From positions 104,554,821 to 104,618,820 of the forward strand of contig JBCFYV010009882.1 of the NCBI GenBank assembly GCA_039000515.1: DNA of 64,000 nucleotides, in the 5' to 3' direction. A model generated the notes under the pieces. That model worked only from the letters and a program-made list of their open reading frames with translations, was not told the DNA's origin and did not search any database. Numbering within the stretch: position 1 is the first letter of the stretch; each line of letters starts with the position of its first letter. Source of the DNA: Timema cristinae. Its lineage: Eukaryota > Arthropoda > Insecta > Phasmatodea > Timematidae. This document shows, in pieces, positions 35,380 to 46,289 of the stretch. The position numbers and the translations under genes are program-made.

Positions 35380-35447
35380 GACACCTTAGCTCGGTTGGTG
35401 GCGTGTATGTTCACTAAAGTAATGGTCCCGGGCTCGATTCCTGGCAT
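35380..35447 (+). mobile_element. tRNA-like SINE head (another type)
   Basis: 'cttagctcggttggtggcgt' (box A type) and 'cgggctcgattcctggca' (box B) about 45 bp apart, the spacing of a Pol III internal promoter. It is unlike the other SINE heads in the window. Confidence 0.5.
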
Positions 35448-36705
35448 GGCTGAAAAGTTTATCATCTTTGAAATGTGGGTTTTCCCTTTCACAATGATAA
35501 ATTAACGACTGGGGTCTGGATGCTCTGTATATTTTAGATATAAGTTAGTTTACAGGTAGTACAGGTATAATCATTTAGTTCAGATAAAAAAACTCTCAGA
35601 AGGGGTGTTCGTTCCTCGTATGAAGAACAATACCTCAACGAGTGTGAGCACGGCCGAGGCCAAGGAAATACATTATATATAGATCTAGAAAATAAAGTTT
35701 ATCCCCTAATTCCCCTTCGCTCCCCGCGAGTTATCCTGTCCCGATCAGCGGAGGGAGAATCCACTCCAAAAAGAGAGCGCTGTTTTGGAAGCCGCCGCGG
35801 TATTGGCGATTCCCTCCCCCTTCCAACGCGGCTCCCCTCCCTCCCTTCAACTAACAACTTAGTATTTTGTGTCGTATGCTGTTCGTAGAGCCAGCCTCAG
35901 TCTCCTCGTAGCACTCGCGCGGGAAACCCTTCATGCACCCTACCTGGCGGCCGAGCCGACAAGCTCCGCGCGCGCCAACTTCAAAACGCGCGAGCGGGTG
36001 ACGAGCCAGCTCTACTTTGGGTCGAAGTGTGTAAACAGTGGAACAGCAGCCTCCACACAGCTTCTGAGAAACAGTGAGTCGGTCCATCTGCTGACGGCAT
36101 GTTCACACTTAGTGAGAGACGCAGATTGATGTGCGTGTATGCGTGCGTGCGTGTGTGTGTGAAGTGATACCCATTCAATGATCAGTAACTCGCTGCGAAC
36201 CACCTGATCACGTTCACACACATTGTTACATACAAACTGTATAGATTCGTCGACTCCATGAACTTTCAAAAACATTTTCTGTTACTCAAAATTCCTAAAG
36301 AATTTGTGTGTAACTCGAAATTGGGGCTCAAGCCGGAGTTAAATGATTCCCAAATTGTGTCCCTCGGTACCCCGAGAGGCCACGCCCCGGCCCTTTTGGG
36401 ACTAAGTACGACGGACCTTTCTGTCAGAGCACAGGCATGTCGTCTCTAACTCGGTTTCGATCCGATAGCAGTGTTCGTCGCGCAGATCGAAGACGTCCTA
36501 TCTGGAGTCAGCCGTAGCGACGCTAGCTTTCTCTCTCCTCCCAAACTCGTACTCGCTGACCACACTCGTTCAAAACACTCCTTTCGACCGAAACGAAGCC
36601 GACTTGTAAGGTCTTCCGGAGGCGAGGACGGTTCAAAACCCCATTTACCTTGTGTCCCGTAATCGTAAACGTCCGACGCCTAACCGGCACGTCGTATTCG
36701 CGGCT

Positions 36706-37228
36706 ATGAAGAGATCCCAAGCGAACCTTGGTCCTGTGTCTTCATATCGTCCGTCTAGTCCTAGTGTGACGTTGCTGTTGTGGATGACCGTGTTGCTGGT
36801 GATAGCCGAGTGGTCCGTTCTTGCGGCCCCCGCGAGAAGAAGGTCTCAATGGACCCCTGCGTGTCTGGAAGAATACGTCGGGGCCAGGGCGTATCTCGCT
36901 CAGATTGTGTTCGAAGGTAAAGTCAGGTCAAGAAGTCCTGCCAGGAATGGAATTTATAACGTGACGTTTGTAGTGAAACGAGTCCTTAAAGGCGAAGAGA
37001 GGGGTTTGCTCGGCAGTCAGGTACGTCTGCAGTTCCACGAGGATAATGGAGGGGACCTGTGTCCAGGTGACAGTGTAGTGAGGGTGAATATCGCCAGACG
37101 TGGGAATTATATCGTGTTCGTCGACCACGACCGTTTGGAGCGTCATATCTTCCAACCACGTGGAGAGCCGGTCAAACAGAGCAAGAAGAACCTGAGGGAT
37201 GTGGACAATGTGCTTTGCCGCGATTGTG
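36706..37228 (+). CDS. vn: Vein/neuregulin-like EGF-family ligand, first coding exon
   Basis: Encodes 174 codons plus one base, ending at a consensus donor (TGTG|GTGAGT at 37229). The ATG at 36706 is chosen because residues 21-41 form a signal-peptide core (VTLLLWMTVLLVIAEW); an in-frame ATG at 36652 would add 18 residues before it. After the likely cleavage near Ala40-Pro42 comes an Arg triplet, Cys53, then a globular domain: 'ARAYLAQIVFEGKV' (60-73), an N-glycosylation site N85-V-T with 'YNVTFVVKRVLKGE', 'SQVRLQF', Cys119, 'RGNYIVFVD' (132-140) and 'KKNLRDVDNVLCRDC' (160-174). The layout (E-G-K strand, two Cys, 'RYIFF'-like strand, final C-x-x-C at the exon end) is that of the region before the Ig domain in neuregulins and insect vein, secreted EGFR ligands. 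The Ig and EGF domains must be in later exons, which I did not find. The match is from memory and could be checked by homology search. Confidence 0.72.
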
Positions 37229-37234
37229 GTGAGT
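37229..37234 (+). promoter_or_regulatory. Splice donor of the vein-like exon
   Basis: GTGAGT directly after TGTG. The frame would otherwise run only seven more codons to a stop, so splicing here is expected. Confidence 0.75.
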
Positions 37235-37366
37235 CTCTCATTGCTTAACAGATAGTCTTGTTGATACTGATTATCAGTACACATCGGGTACTGAGCGACG
37301 CAACATACAGGGAGAAAAGAAATACACCTTGTAAATTAGTTTCTAACTTTTTAATATTGCGCGTTT

Positions 37367-37640
37367 GAGTTACATCACTAGTAGCCTAGTTTGTGGGAAT
37401 ATTAGCCCGTACTAATGTACTAATCGTACATCCTTTCCGTGGAGGCTCTTACTATGTCCCGATAAGATGGGGGTGCAAAATCGGTGGAAACAAACCTAAC
37501 TTAAGTCAAACTAACCAAAACCCTGGTGGCCGTTGGGGTGAAAAATATCCAAAGTAACAGCTGGGAATCGAACCATGGACCCCTAGACTCGTAGTTGGGT
37601 GCACTGACCATTCATTACACCACGAGGCCGGCTAGTCACA
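37367..37640 (-). mobile_element. SINE-V, copy without the internal VNTR
   Basis: On the minus strand: head 'ccggcctcgtggtgtaatga' (box A), 'atggttcgattcccagctgt' (box B), body 'caacggccaccagggttttg', then directly 'gattttgcacccccatctta' where the other two copies carry an 18-bp repeat array, then the common 3' part with 'ggatgtacgattagtacatt'. It lies in the presumed first intron of the vein-like gene, antisense. Confidence 0.8.
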
Positions 37641-37875
37641 CGATATACCATTTATAAAGAGGGAAAAAACCTTGCAAATTAGTTTTAAACTAATAAATTC
37701 ACTATAAAAATGCGGTTCTAATAGATATTTAAATTTATTTTTGCTTAGATCTTTTTTTATGTAATGAATTAACTTAAAATGCGATAACACACAACCTCTA
37801 GAATAAACTAGCTATTTCCAGTTCAATCTTTCAAGTGCCAGATACCATGATCCTATATCTAATATTTGACGTTAA

Positions 37876-38366
37876 AGGTTTGGCAACACGGATCTGACCC
37901 GCACCGCAACCGCATATTCTAGCAAGTGGCTACACAAGCCGCACCGCACCGCATTTTATAACCATTTTTATATTCTTTATAGACTGAGTTCTATTACAAA
38001 ACAAGTTTGTATTTTTATTTTTACTTTCATAGGTTTTCACCTATTTTCATAAAATTAAGTTAGCTATTAATTACGAAGAAGAAAGTTTTAAGTTAACTAT
38101 TAATTACGAAGAAGAATGTTTGTTGTTCAATAAGTTATTGTATAATATTGTTTATCTTGTACGTAATATTGGAAACAATGACTACAGCGTCACACGTGAA
38201 AGAAATGTCTAGTTTTACCATGAAAACAAAGTTCGGAAGCTCCCAAACATTTATTTCCGGTGGTATGTGGATACACGGTCCGAACCGCACCGCAAAAGTG
38301 CGGACGATTCTCCGCGCCAGTGCGATGCGGTGCGATGCGATGAGGCTCCGTGTATCCGGTCCTTAA
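37876..38366. mobile_element. Candidate MITE with CGCACCGC subterminal repeats
   Basis: The left end has 'acacggatctgacccgcacc' followed by more CGCACCGC motifs. The right end, reversed, has 'acacggagcctcatcgcatc' with GCACCGCATCGC motifs, and a further internal block lies at about 38270-38340. Inverted, GC-rich clusters around an AT-rich centre suggest a non-autonomous transposon; exact ends and target duplication were not found. Confidence 0.45.
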
Positions 38367-38929
38367 CAGAAATCAAAGAAGTTTATTGCTCGCCGGGGAT
38401 TGAAAAAAAAAAGGCTTGATTTTTTCTAGTCTTTCTTCAAACTACCATTTTCAACAAATTCTTCGCAACAATAGTTTGAAATTGATGTATTTGAGGGTGT
38501 AATGTTGAGTTCTACGTCCATATCCCGAAACCCTATATCAGACGAGTCGATTTAGATCGAAACAATGAACTTGTGTCGTAGGAGTTGTTTTAGATCAAGC
38601 AACATTTCAGTATTTAGACAACCGGGGAAATATTGTGATGACAGTTTGTAGCAATTAAAAGTAGATTGATGAAAAGCTAACCAAAATAAATTATGAAGTA
38701 AACAAATTGTAAATTCCATGATCTTGATGAATAGTTTCCTCTCAAAACCCACCAATAATAAGCAATAACCTTGTTTTTAGCAAACACCATTTTGATAAAT
38801 GAGTATTGGGACATTACTTTGGGATGATTGTACACATTTCATAAAACCAAAAAACTTTTTTATAAATTTGTCTGGTAAAGTTGGGCTTACTTTTGAGTGC
38901 ATTACCTGTATTCTTTAGCTGAATAGTTG
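38367..38929. other. No gene seen
   Basis: AT-rich presumed intron. Confidence 0.45.
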
Positions 38930-39095
38930 TAGAGTTGATCACGCCTCTTAGGTCATCCAGTTCGCTTTAGGCTGTATTGTTCGAATCTCGGCCGAGTTCA
39001 ATGAGGGTGGTTTTATAAAATCTGTGGTTTTTTCCTCCTCTCTCCAGACAATCTCCCTCGTCTATTCACTTTAAATTAAGCCATTAATAGCTACA
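38930..39095 (+). mobile_element. SINE-B, old copy
   Basis: Box B-like 'gttcgaatctcggccgagtt' at about 38977, followed by 'gagggtggttttataaaatc', the usual SINE-B body start; head and tail are eroded. Confidence 0.55.
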
Positions 39096-39582
39096 AACAA
39101 TATACTCAAGTATGTGAAAATTTTAAAGCGAGATTTTTAATCATTAATGCAATTAACGACTTATTTTAAAGGGTAGGTAGGATAGTTTAGAGTAAATGCA
39201 CCCGCATCACGTGGTTAGTGAATGTGAAAACCACAGATATAAGTCTAAATACTCCCTACAGAAGAGATAGTAAAACATTTCCGACAAGTGTGCCACTTGA
39301 GGACCAACGGAATTTTGAACTATTCCAGTGTGCCACCTCGTATTTAAGTTTTTTTAATGAGTATTTAAAAATAAAAACTCGTTAAATATGATGAAATGTA
39401 ATGACAGTCTCAAATCAAATTGGAAATATCTTAATAAAACCTGAATTTTAATGAAAGAAAATTGATTCAATTGATTCAAGTGTCTTAGAAAACATTAATT
39501 TCAATAACCTAAAAGTAAAAAACATTGAAAGTAACACAGTCAGTAAAAAAAAAGACAATCAATTGATATGACCTATGCTAAA

Positions 39583-39853
39583 ATCAGAAACTTGTATAAT
39601 ATTTTCCATATTATGTTGAAACATGTTGTATTTTGCTATCCAAGATATTAATGTTGGGTTGATAACTTTGTATTCAACAGAACACAAGATGTAGTCAAAG
39701 CCACTATTGACTTCATAAAGTTCTTTGTGACATGATATTGACTGACACTGCCGTAGAAATATTATTGACCTTAATAAATTATACTACGTTGGGTAAAGTT
39801 TTATTTAATGTTTAGGTTTTTAGTGTCGGTGTACCATAGGTTTGCCACCCCTG
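39583..39853 (-). mobile_element. hAT-like non-autonomous element, one end (copy 1)
   Basis: Read on the minus strand it begins CAGGGGTGGCAAACC, a hAT-type terminus. About 250 bp are shared almost base for base with 63629-63925. The other terminus was not located. Confidence 0.6.
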
Positions 39854-41325
39854 GCTTGTAGAATATCATGTTGAGATTAGAACTCTGGTATTTGCCATCT
39901 CAACTTACATTTTGGGATGGGATTGGAAGACTTTGGGGGTAAAGCAAGGATATATTCTAGACTGTATTTATCTTAGGGGATACTTTATATACAAAGTGCC
40001 AACATAATGTTTGATACGACATACACTTTTAGCCCTTCAAGCTCTTAAGGTCCGTTTAAACAATGTAAAAAGTTTTAAAATTTTGTATTTCATAACGATG
40101 TTTTACATCTTGTTAGAGAATCAAATTTAAAATATTATAAAACATTAATGTTTTATAACAAGTTAAACGTTTTCCGACCAGTGTCTTTAAAGAGCAAAGA
40201 AAAAAAATGTAACTTTTGTTTTCTAATATGTTACACCTGTTACAGGACTGTTTACATTATGTACCAAGTTGGATAAACTGTCACCCCCTACCCCCGCCCC
40301 CCCCCCCCCGCCCCGTCCCGTAACTTAAACAGAGCTTCATACACTTCTGGTACAATTCTAAACAGGTACCTTAATCTCTGGTAGGAGTCGCCATTAGCTA
40401 AACTCTTGATGTTACGCCTCTGGTATAGCATCCCTAAAAGAAAGTGTTTTTTTCTCTCTTTCTATTTGATTACCAATGAAATAATTAATAAGTTATTCAA
40501 AGTCGTGGCTTGTCAACCGAACAAAGTTCCTACAACTGCCATCAGCTCTAAGTTCCCCATTTAACAGTTCATGGTCATCTCGTTGAAGATCAGTCAAAAG
40601 GTCACTCCCACAGTATTTAACTCTCGCGAATAAAGATGGTCAAACCCAAGACCGTCTTTTGGCTCGCTCTCTCTTTCTTTCTTTTTTTCTGAAAAACACT
40701 ACACAAAACGCGGCCGCGGTCCAGATTAGATAAAACATGTTATAATTTGTTAAACAGTTTTTAGTAGTTTTGTCACTGTTTTAGAACAAATGCTAAGCAA
40801 CACACAAAATGTAACAAGTTACAAAATAACATTGTCACTTTTTTGTTACATTTATTTTGTAATAGATATATACAAAGATGGAAAACTTTAAAAAATACAA
40901 ATTCAAGTTGCCGTTTATATCAAAGTTTGTATCCAATCATCCATGCCATTGCAGATTGTTGCGAATGGCGCTCATGCCGACATAAGGGTAAATTTGCTCA
41001 GTCCCGCCACTAACTGTTATATAATATTATTTATTTGTAAATGGATAGCAAATTATTTATCTTATCTAAAAAAAACTCTCATTATATACCCCATTTCAGA
41101 AAACCTGCTATTTAAAACACATCAAAGGTGACAATGATCAATGATCAATGATCAATGATCAATGGACAATGGACAATGTCTGTATTTAACGAGCACTTCC
41201 TTAACCGACAGATTATAACAACACACCACTAAGTGACTAACTCAAATCCAGGAAAGACACAACATCCAGCCCTAAGGCCGTTAACGCATCACTCTGAAAA
41301 AGGAAATCCACATTTCATAAGTGAT
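39854..41325. other. No gene seen
   Basis: AT-rich presumed intron with a C run at about 40297-40310. A short 7-bp tandem repeat (ATCAATG, about five copies) lies at 41131-41168. Confidence 0.45.
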
Positions 41326-41410
41326 ACATTTTTAAGCCATGTCGGGAATCAAACCTGGGACTCTTAGCTCAGTGGACAGACAAGATACCGATAGAGCTAG
41401 GGTGTCGGAC
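41326..41410 (-). mobile_element. tRNA-like SINE head
   Basis: Minus strand: 'gctctatcggtatcttgtct' followed by 'gtcccaggtttgattcccga' (box B), as in a Pol III promoter. A second such head (minus, 41885-41945) has 'aggtccagggtttgattcac'. Confidence 0.5.
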
Positions 41411-41499
41411 TAGTGTCTTTGTTTTAATCTAATTACTTGGAGCAAATATCCCAAATTAATTGGGTCTAATTGAAATCGGGTTTCAATTTAGTTCTGGTG

Positions 41500-41755
41500 T
41501 CATTGGGGACACGCGGACTATGTTTAAGCTAATCTGGCCTGGTTTGCCACTAACGGGGAGATCAGGGTTTGAATCGTAGCTGGGTGTATTAAGGGTGGTT
41601 TTCTCTAAATATTCTCCCACTCCTTCCTTCATACAGATGTGGGTACAATTCATCTGAGTCCTACCTTACTCATTCCTACAGAATTAGTATAATTAGGCTA
41701 ATATATGTGGTCAAATTGTACGTGTAGTGAGACGCGGTGACGAAAACACAACCCT
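41500..41755 (+). mobile_element. SINE-B copy
   Basis: Box B region 'cagggtttgaatcgtagctg', body 'gggtggttttctctaaatat' and 'catacagatgtgggtacaat', and tail remnant 'gtagtgagacgcggtgacga'. Confidence 0.75.
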
Positions 41756-42019
41756 TAGTGGCTTAAAACGATTGAAATTATTCTGATGAAAGATGTCAGC
41801 CTAATTAGCTTTTAAACGATTCATTGAAATGATCATTGGTGGACATGCTGATGCTCCGATATAATTGGTGTTGAAAATATGAAACCATCGACATGTGAAT
41901 CAAACCCTGGACCTTTGGATCAGCGCCCTAATGATCTACTCTAAATAACTCTCTGGTCTTAGGGAACTGGAGAGTTGATGTCCATCATAACGTAAGATCG
42001 CCAGTCAACCTAACCTGAG

Positions 42020-42320
42020 ACACCTCCAGCCAATCCCTAAACTGACACCAAAACTTCCTTCAAATACATTTTCATATTATCCTCTGATTGAAATCTCAGC
42101 CTACCAAGATATCTTGTATCTTCAGGTTCTCCAACTAAAGTGTTTTGTACATGCTTGTCATCACCCACACGTGTCACATGACCACCCCACCTCATCCTGA
42201 GCGCCTGGATTATCTTTGAATATGTTTGGAGATGCAACTTTCTCCATTATCCTTTTTGTCCATACAGAGAACATGTTTCACATCCGTAAAGAACAACGGG
42301 TTATAAGTTTTTATATTTTA
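42020..42320 (-). pseudogene. LINE RT C-terminal fragment
   Basis: The minus-strand peptide includes ALRMRWGGHVTRVGDDKHVQ, then 'EPEDTRYLGRLRFQSEDNMKMYLKE', the post-RT 'R.RW.GHV.R..DD...........G..R.....N....L' segment of RTE/Jockey-type LINEs. It is a 3' fragment only, immediately left of a SINE-A insertion. Confidence 0.75.
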
Positions 42321-42342
42321 AATTTGATATTTAGAGACTATT

Positions 42343-42549
42343 ACAAGCGACAGCATCTTGTGAATGTGTGGAATGCCAGGCCGCCACCGTGGTTCGGATT
42401 CCACGTTAAACTGTAGGTCCTCCATTTCATCTCACAATCACCCTACCATTACACACTAGCGTAAGTGCGTATAACCCGAACGGGTAGTAAGACGCGGTGC
42501 TAATAATAATAATAATAATTATAATACAAGCGACAGCATAAATATCGAC
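42343..42549 (+). mobile_element. SINE-A, 5'-truncated, with 14-bp target duplication
   Basis: The insertion 42357-42535 is flanked by acaagcgacagcat (42343-42356 and 42536-42549). It starts inside the SINE body ('cttgtgaatgtgtggaatgc'), then 'cgtggttcggattccacg', tail 'ataacccgaacgggtagtaa' and (TAA)n. The clean duplication and 5' truncation are signatures of LINE-driven target-primed reverse transcription. Confidence 0.92.
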
Positions 42550-42650
42550 CCGCCAATCACCATCGACCGTGTATCTGATAGTTACCCGAGTAGCTGACAA
42601 TCTCACATGTCCATTACAGACTCTGCCTTGAGGATTTACAAGCAAGTGTT
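42550..42650 (-). repeat. Dispersed repeat also seen at 61.86 kb
   Basis: The minus strand contains aaggcagagtctgtaatgga followed by a diverged segment; the same block is on the plus strand at 61862. Confidence 0.55.
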
Positions 42651-42939
42651 GAATTATTGCTAACACTTTATTTTTGTTTGGAAAATTATTTGTAAGCTAC
42701 TTTCTTGATTACAAAACTATTGTTATAAAATAAACATTCTTTCTGGATTTTCCTTCTATTTTGATCGTTATAAAACCAACTTGAATACATTTTTGGAAGT
42801 TTATAAACGTTTTTATGATAAATAATCAAAACTTTAATGAATACTATGGTATTCTTACTTTCCCAGGGAAAATAAATGACACGATGCACCATAGGGATTT
42901 TCTATTTTAACTTAAAATATACCTTTTATTAAAAACTCT

Positions 42940-43400
42940 TTAGATTTGTAAAACGAAATAATATACTTTGTAGCAGAAACACCCCACGAAAAAGCACAAA
43001 TGAAATAATATGTACTGTTACAGAAACATTGAGATAAGAGGAATACCTCTGTCCACCAACGAGCATAGAAATCCTTTCAATTGTCAAAGAGCTCCAGATA
43101 TATATATATATACACACACACTTACTTATAGCTCATAAACCAAATAAAATATTGTTATTTTTAATAGTATTACAACTTTAAATTGATGAGTTATTTCGTA
43201 TCTCCAATTGTTGCGGAGATATGATCAACATTGGAAAATTTCCACGATTCTTAGTCATGGTAAAATGAGACTTGGCATCTTGTTTGTATTTACAAACAAT
43301 GACTAAAATATCAAATTTAACCAAAATCATTAGAGCAGATTTGGAGAAAATGAATTGAAACTAATATTTTAAAATTATCTTTAACTCCTTTCAGAATTGA
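42940..43400 (+). repeat. P repeat copy
   Basis: Contains 'gtagcagaaacaccccacga', 'gttacagaaacattgagata', 'tgatgagttatttcgtatct', 'tgttgcggagatatgatcaa' and 'gagcagatttggagaaaatg'. The family has no recognised coding capacity. Confidence 0.7.
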
Positions 43401-43872
43401 CTTCTGATTTGATTCATGACTACAAATCTAGATTGTTTAACTGTATTTACATATTTTTGATTAATTTCAATAATTTTGGTCAGTATAGTCACAACATTGT
43501 GTGATTTTTCGTCAAAATGATTCTGTAGACTTTTCATATACGACGTGTTTTGAAATATGTAATTTCTATCTAAGTAAGAAATTTATTTTATAAAATTTGG
43601 AGTCTATTAAGCAAACTTATTGGGTTCAAGTGATTTTTCTCTAAAATAACATTTTTTTTGTCACTCCTAACTTAAATATAGTCCCATTTCTCGTCAAGAT
43701 GGAAATTATACATCAAAAAATTATTTGCCAACAGAACAAAGTTTGTGTTAATACGATTATGGCTATTATCTAGAATATAGTTTAGCACAGATCAGTGTAC
43801 TATACAAAGAAGTAAAACAACAAAAGGGGTGTGAACATTTAGTTTTGTCAAGTATAATAATATAGCGTGTCT

Positions 43873-44367
43873 TGTTTACATCCCTGGTAGCCCAGTTTGT
43901 AGAAATATTATCCAGTACTAATGTACCGTTGTCCAGGGGACGTACTAATGTACTAATAGTACATCCTTTCTGTGGAGACTCTTTACATGTACTGATGAGA
44001 TGAGGTGATGGTGATAGGAGTATGAGGGTGTTAGAGAGTATGATGGTGATAGTGAGTATGAGGGTGATAGTGAGTATGAAGGTGATAGTGAGTATGAAGG
44101 TGATAGCGAGTATGAGGTTGATAGTGAGTATGAGGGAGATAGTGAGTATGAGGGTGATAGTGAGTATGAGGGAGATAGTGAGTATGAGGGTGTGGAACCA
44201 GTGGAAACATTCAAACTTAATTTAATCCTAACTAACCAAACCCTGGTGACCGTTGGGGTAGTTTCCCTTTCAGGAAAAACACCCAAGGTACCAGCCGGGA
44301 ATCGAACCCTGGACCCCTAGACTGGTAGCCAGGTGCACTGACTGCTACACCACGGAGCCGGTTGCTT
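43873..44367 (-). mobile_element. SINE-V with about 9-10 units of 18-bp VNTR
   Basis: Minus strand: head with box A 'tggtgtagcagtcagtgc' (44352-44335), box B 'gggttcgattcccgg' (44309-44295), body 'caacggtcaccagggtttgg', then the array (44190-44020), then the 3' part 'ggatgtactattagtacatt' and 'gggctaccaggga' near 43885. The same parts in the same order occur at 37367 and 62291. Confidence 0.88.
44020..44190. repeat. 18-bp VNTR inside SINE-V (short allele)
   Basis: Unit gtatgagggtgatagtga, about 9-10 copies with g/a and t/a variants. The period is a multiple of three, so both strands show open frames (for example Tyr-Ser-Leu-Ser-Pro-Ser repeats) that are not proteins. Confidence 0.93.
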
Positions 44368-44924
44368 AGCAATGTATTTCAATCATTTATGTGAGTAGAT
44401 ATGAATGTCCGTTGAGGTGGGTCGTCTACTCCCATTCTGCCGTGAGTTCAATGCTCAGCCGCTAGAGTCTCTAGAGTGGAATTATTTGAGAGATGACTTG
44501 TGTCTGTGATGAGCTGGCTTTTTTGGCTTGTTCCGATAAAAAAAAATGAAAAAAAAGTCGAGTAAGAAAGAAGTAGTAGCCAAGAGTGCAATCATGTCCC
44601 ACTAACACAACATTTTGGCTGATCTCCAGGTAACTGAAGAGACTGCCTTCCTTGTGACTGTTGTGTCTGCAGTCCGACCACGTTTGGGGGTTTCATTTGG
44701 TGGGCCCCGCACATCAACAAAACTTGACAAAATAACATCTGTCTCTAATCACTTTGACGAGACCAACGCAAATATAGAACAACTCGTTTATTCATCAGCG
44801 GGGATTTAGAATCGTAATGACCAATCCTGTTTCCCTGCTTAACAGAACAAATAAATCTTACGTTGTACCACAAACACACTTTTCCGCTACTTTATCTAAA
44901 CATGGAGACATTTACTTACAATCA
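44368..44924. other. No gene seen
   Basis: AT-rich; two short open frames (44615-44809 and 44817-45008) carry no recognisable domain. Confidence 0.45.
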
Positions 44925-45330
44925 GTAAGATATGTGAAACTAAATAGTATACACAGTTACAGAAACATATTGAGAAAAAGGAACATATATGTTCACCAAA
45001 GAGTCTAATAATCACCTTCCCATTTTCTAGACCTCATTTAAGGAAATATATTTACTGATAACTAGGAAATTATCTGTTTTGAAAAATATATTTAAAATAC
45101 AATTTTATTTATTTATAATGATCCTAACTCTTTACAATGATAAGTTACTTCCTATCTCAAAGAGTTGCATTGATATTGATACGAACATACAAAATTTAAT
45201 CAAAATTGTTAGAGCCGATTTTGAGAAAATCTTTTTGTTCTTTTTTTAACTCTCAAGTAAACTACCATTAAATTTTGGGTTAGGTATATAATTCCATAAA
45301 AAGCCATCTGTGGTTAGGAAAAATACAACC
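44925..45330 (+). repeat. P repeat copy
   Basis: Contains 'gttacagaaacatattgaga', 'tgataagttacttcctatct', 'gttagagccgattttgagaa' and 'actctcaagtaaactaccat'. Confidence 0.7.
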
Positions 45331-45589
45331 AACCTTTTAACCCAACTGATAAAATAGTTTAGGTTCAAGACCAAAATACGGACATTCAAAATTTAGTTGA
45401 AAGGCATCAAATATGTCCTTATAGGATAATATTCCTAGGATTACAAGTTTTATATTAAAATAATCATGAAAAGATGAAATTAGCTCATTTTCAAGGATGT
45501 TTCACGAGAAAGGTTTTAGTTCAAAGATCAAAAATTAAATGGCTGAGAACAAGAACCAGCCTTCCTCTAAGAAGAAAGTGAGTTTTGCA

Positions 45590-46155
45590 AAGGACCACAA
45601 CAAAACTTTATAAGATAGTTGAGGATTGTTTTAGTGGTTTGGAAGCTTCAGAACTGACATTACCATAAGAAATACAGCAGTGTGAGGGTCACAACAGAAC
45701 ATTCTGAGATAGTTGAGGATTGTTTTAGTGGTTTGGAAGCTTCAGAACTGACATTACCATAAGAAACACAGCAGTGTGAGGGTCACAACAGAACATTCTG
45801 AGATAGTTGAGGATTGTTTTAGTGGTTTGGAAGCTTCAGAACTGACATTACCATAAGAAACACAGCAGTGTGAGGGTCACAACAGAACATTATAAGATAG
45901 TTGAGGATTGTTTTAGTGGTTTGGAAGATTCAGAACTGACATTACCATAAGAAATACAGCAGTGTGAGGGTCACAACAGAACATTCTGAGATAGTTGAGG
46001 ATTGTTCTAGTGGTTTGGAAGCTTCAGAACTGACATTACCATAAGAAACACAGCAGTGTGAGGTTCACAACAGAACATTATAAGATAGTTGAGGATTGTT
46101 TTTGTGGTTTGGAAGCTTCAGAACTGACATTACCATAAGAAATACAGCAGTGTGA
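45590..46155 (+). repeat. 94-bp satellite array, 6 copies
   Basis: Period 94; the unit includes 'gatagttgaggattgtttta', 'gtggtttggaagcttcagaa', 'ctgacattaccataagaaa' and 'cacagcagtgtgagg'. Copies are highly similar. The reverse complement of this unit forms the array at 58160-58585. Confidence 0.95.
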
Positions 46156-46289
46156 GAACAATTACTATTCACTTAAAATAGATAGCGACCATGAAGGATT
46201 TTTTTTTGTTTGGAGCTTTTAAAACTAACCATTTAAATTGTTTCAACTTCTCACATCATTATCTCTCTGGAACATATGAATTCCATTTA

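Larger units (their letters stand above)
35700..37250 (+). promoter_or_regulatory. CpG island and 5' leader of the vein/neuregulin-like gene
   Basis: A sharp change from AT-rich DNA to a GC- and CpG-dense block with many CG dinucleotides (e.g. about 35790-36010 and 36350-36850), covering the presumed promoter, 5' UTR and first coding exon. Several upstream ATGs with short open frames (36258-36449 and 36471-36662) precede the likely start, so translation may be modulated by uORFs. No clear TATA box was identified. Confidence 0.6.

Noticed and set aside
36928..37284. 118-codon minus-strand ORF overlapping the vein-like exon
   Set aside because: It is the antisense shadow of a GC-rich coding exon, with no independent domain or splice evidence.
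45590..46155. CRISPR array
   Set aside because: The repeats are contiguous 94-bp tandem units without unique spacers, in a eukaryotic genome.
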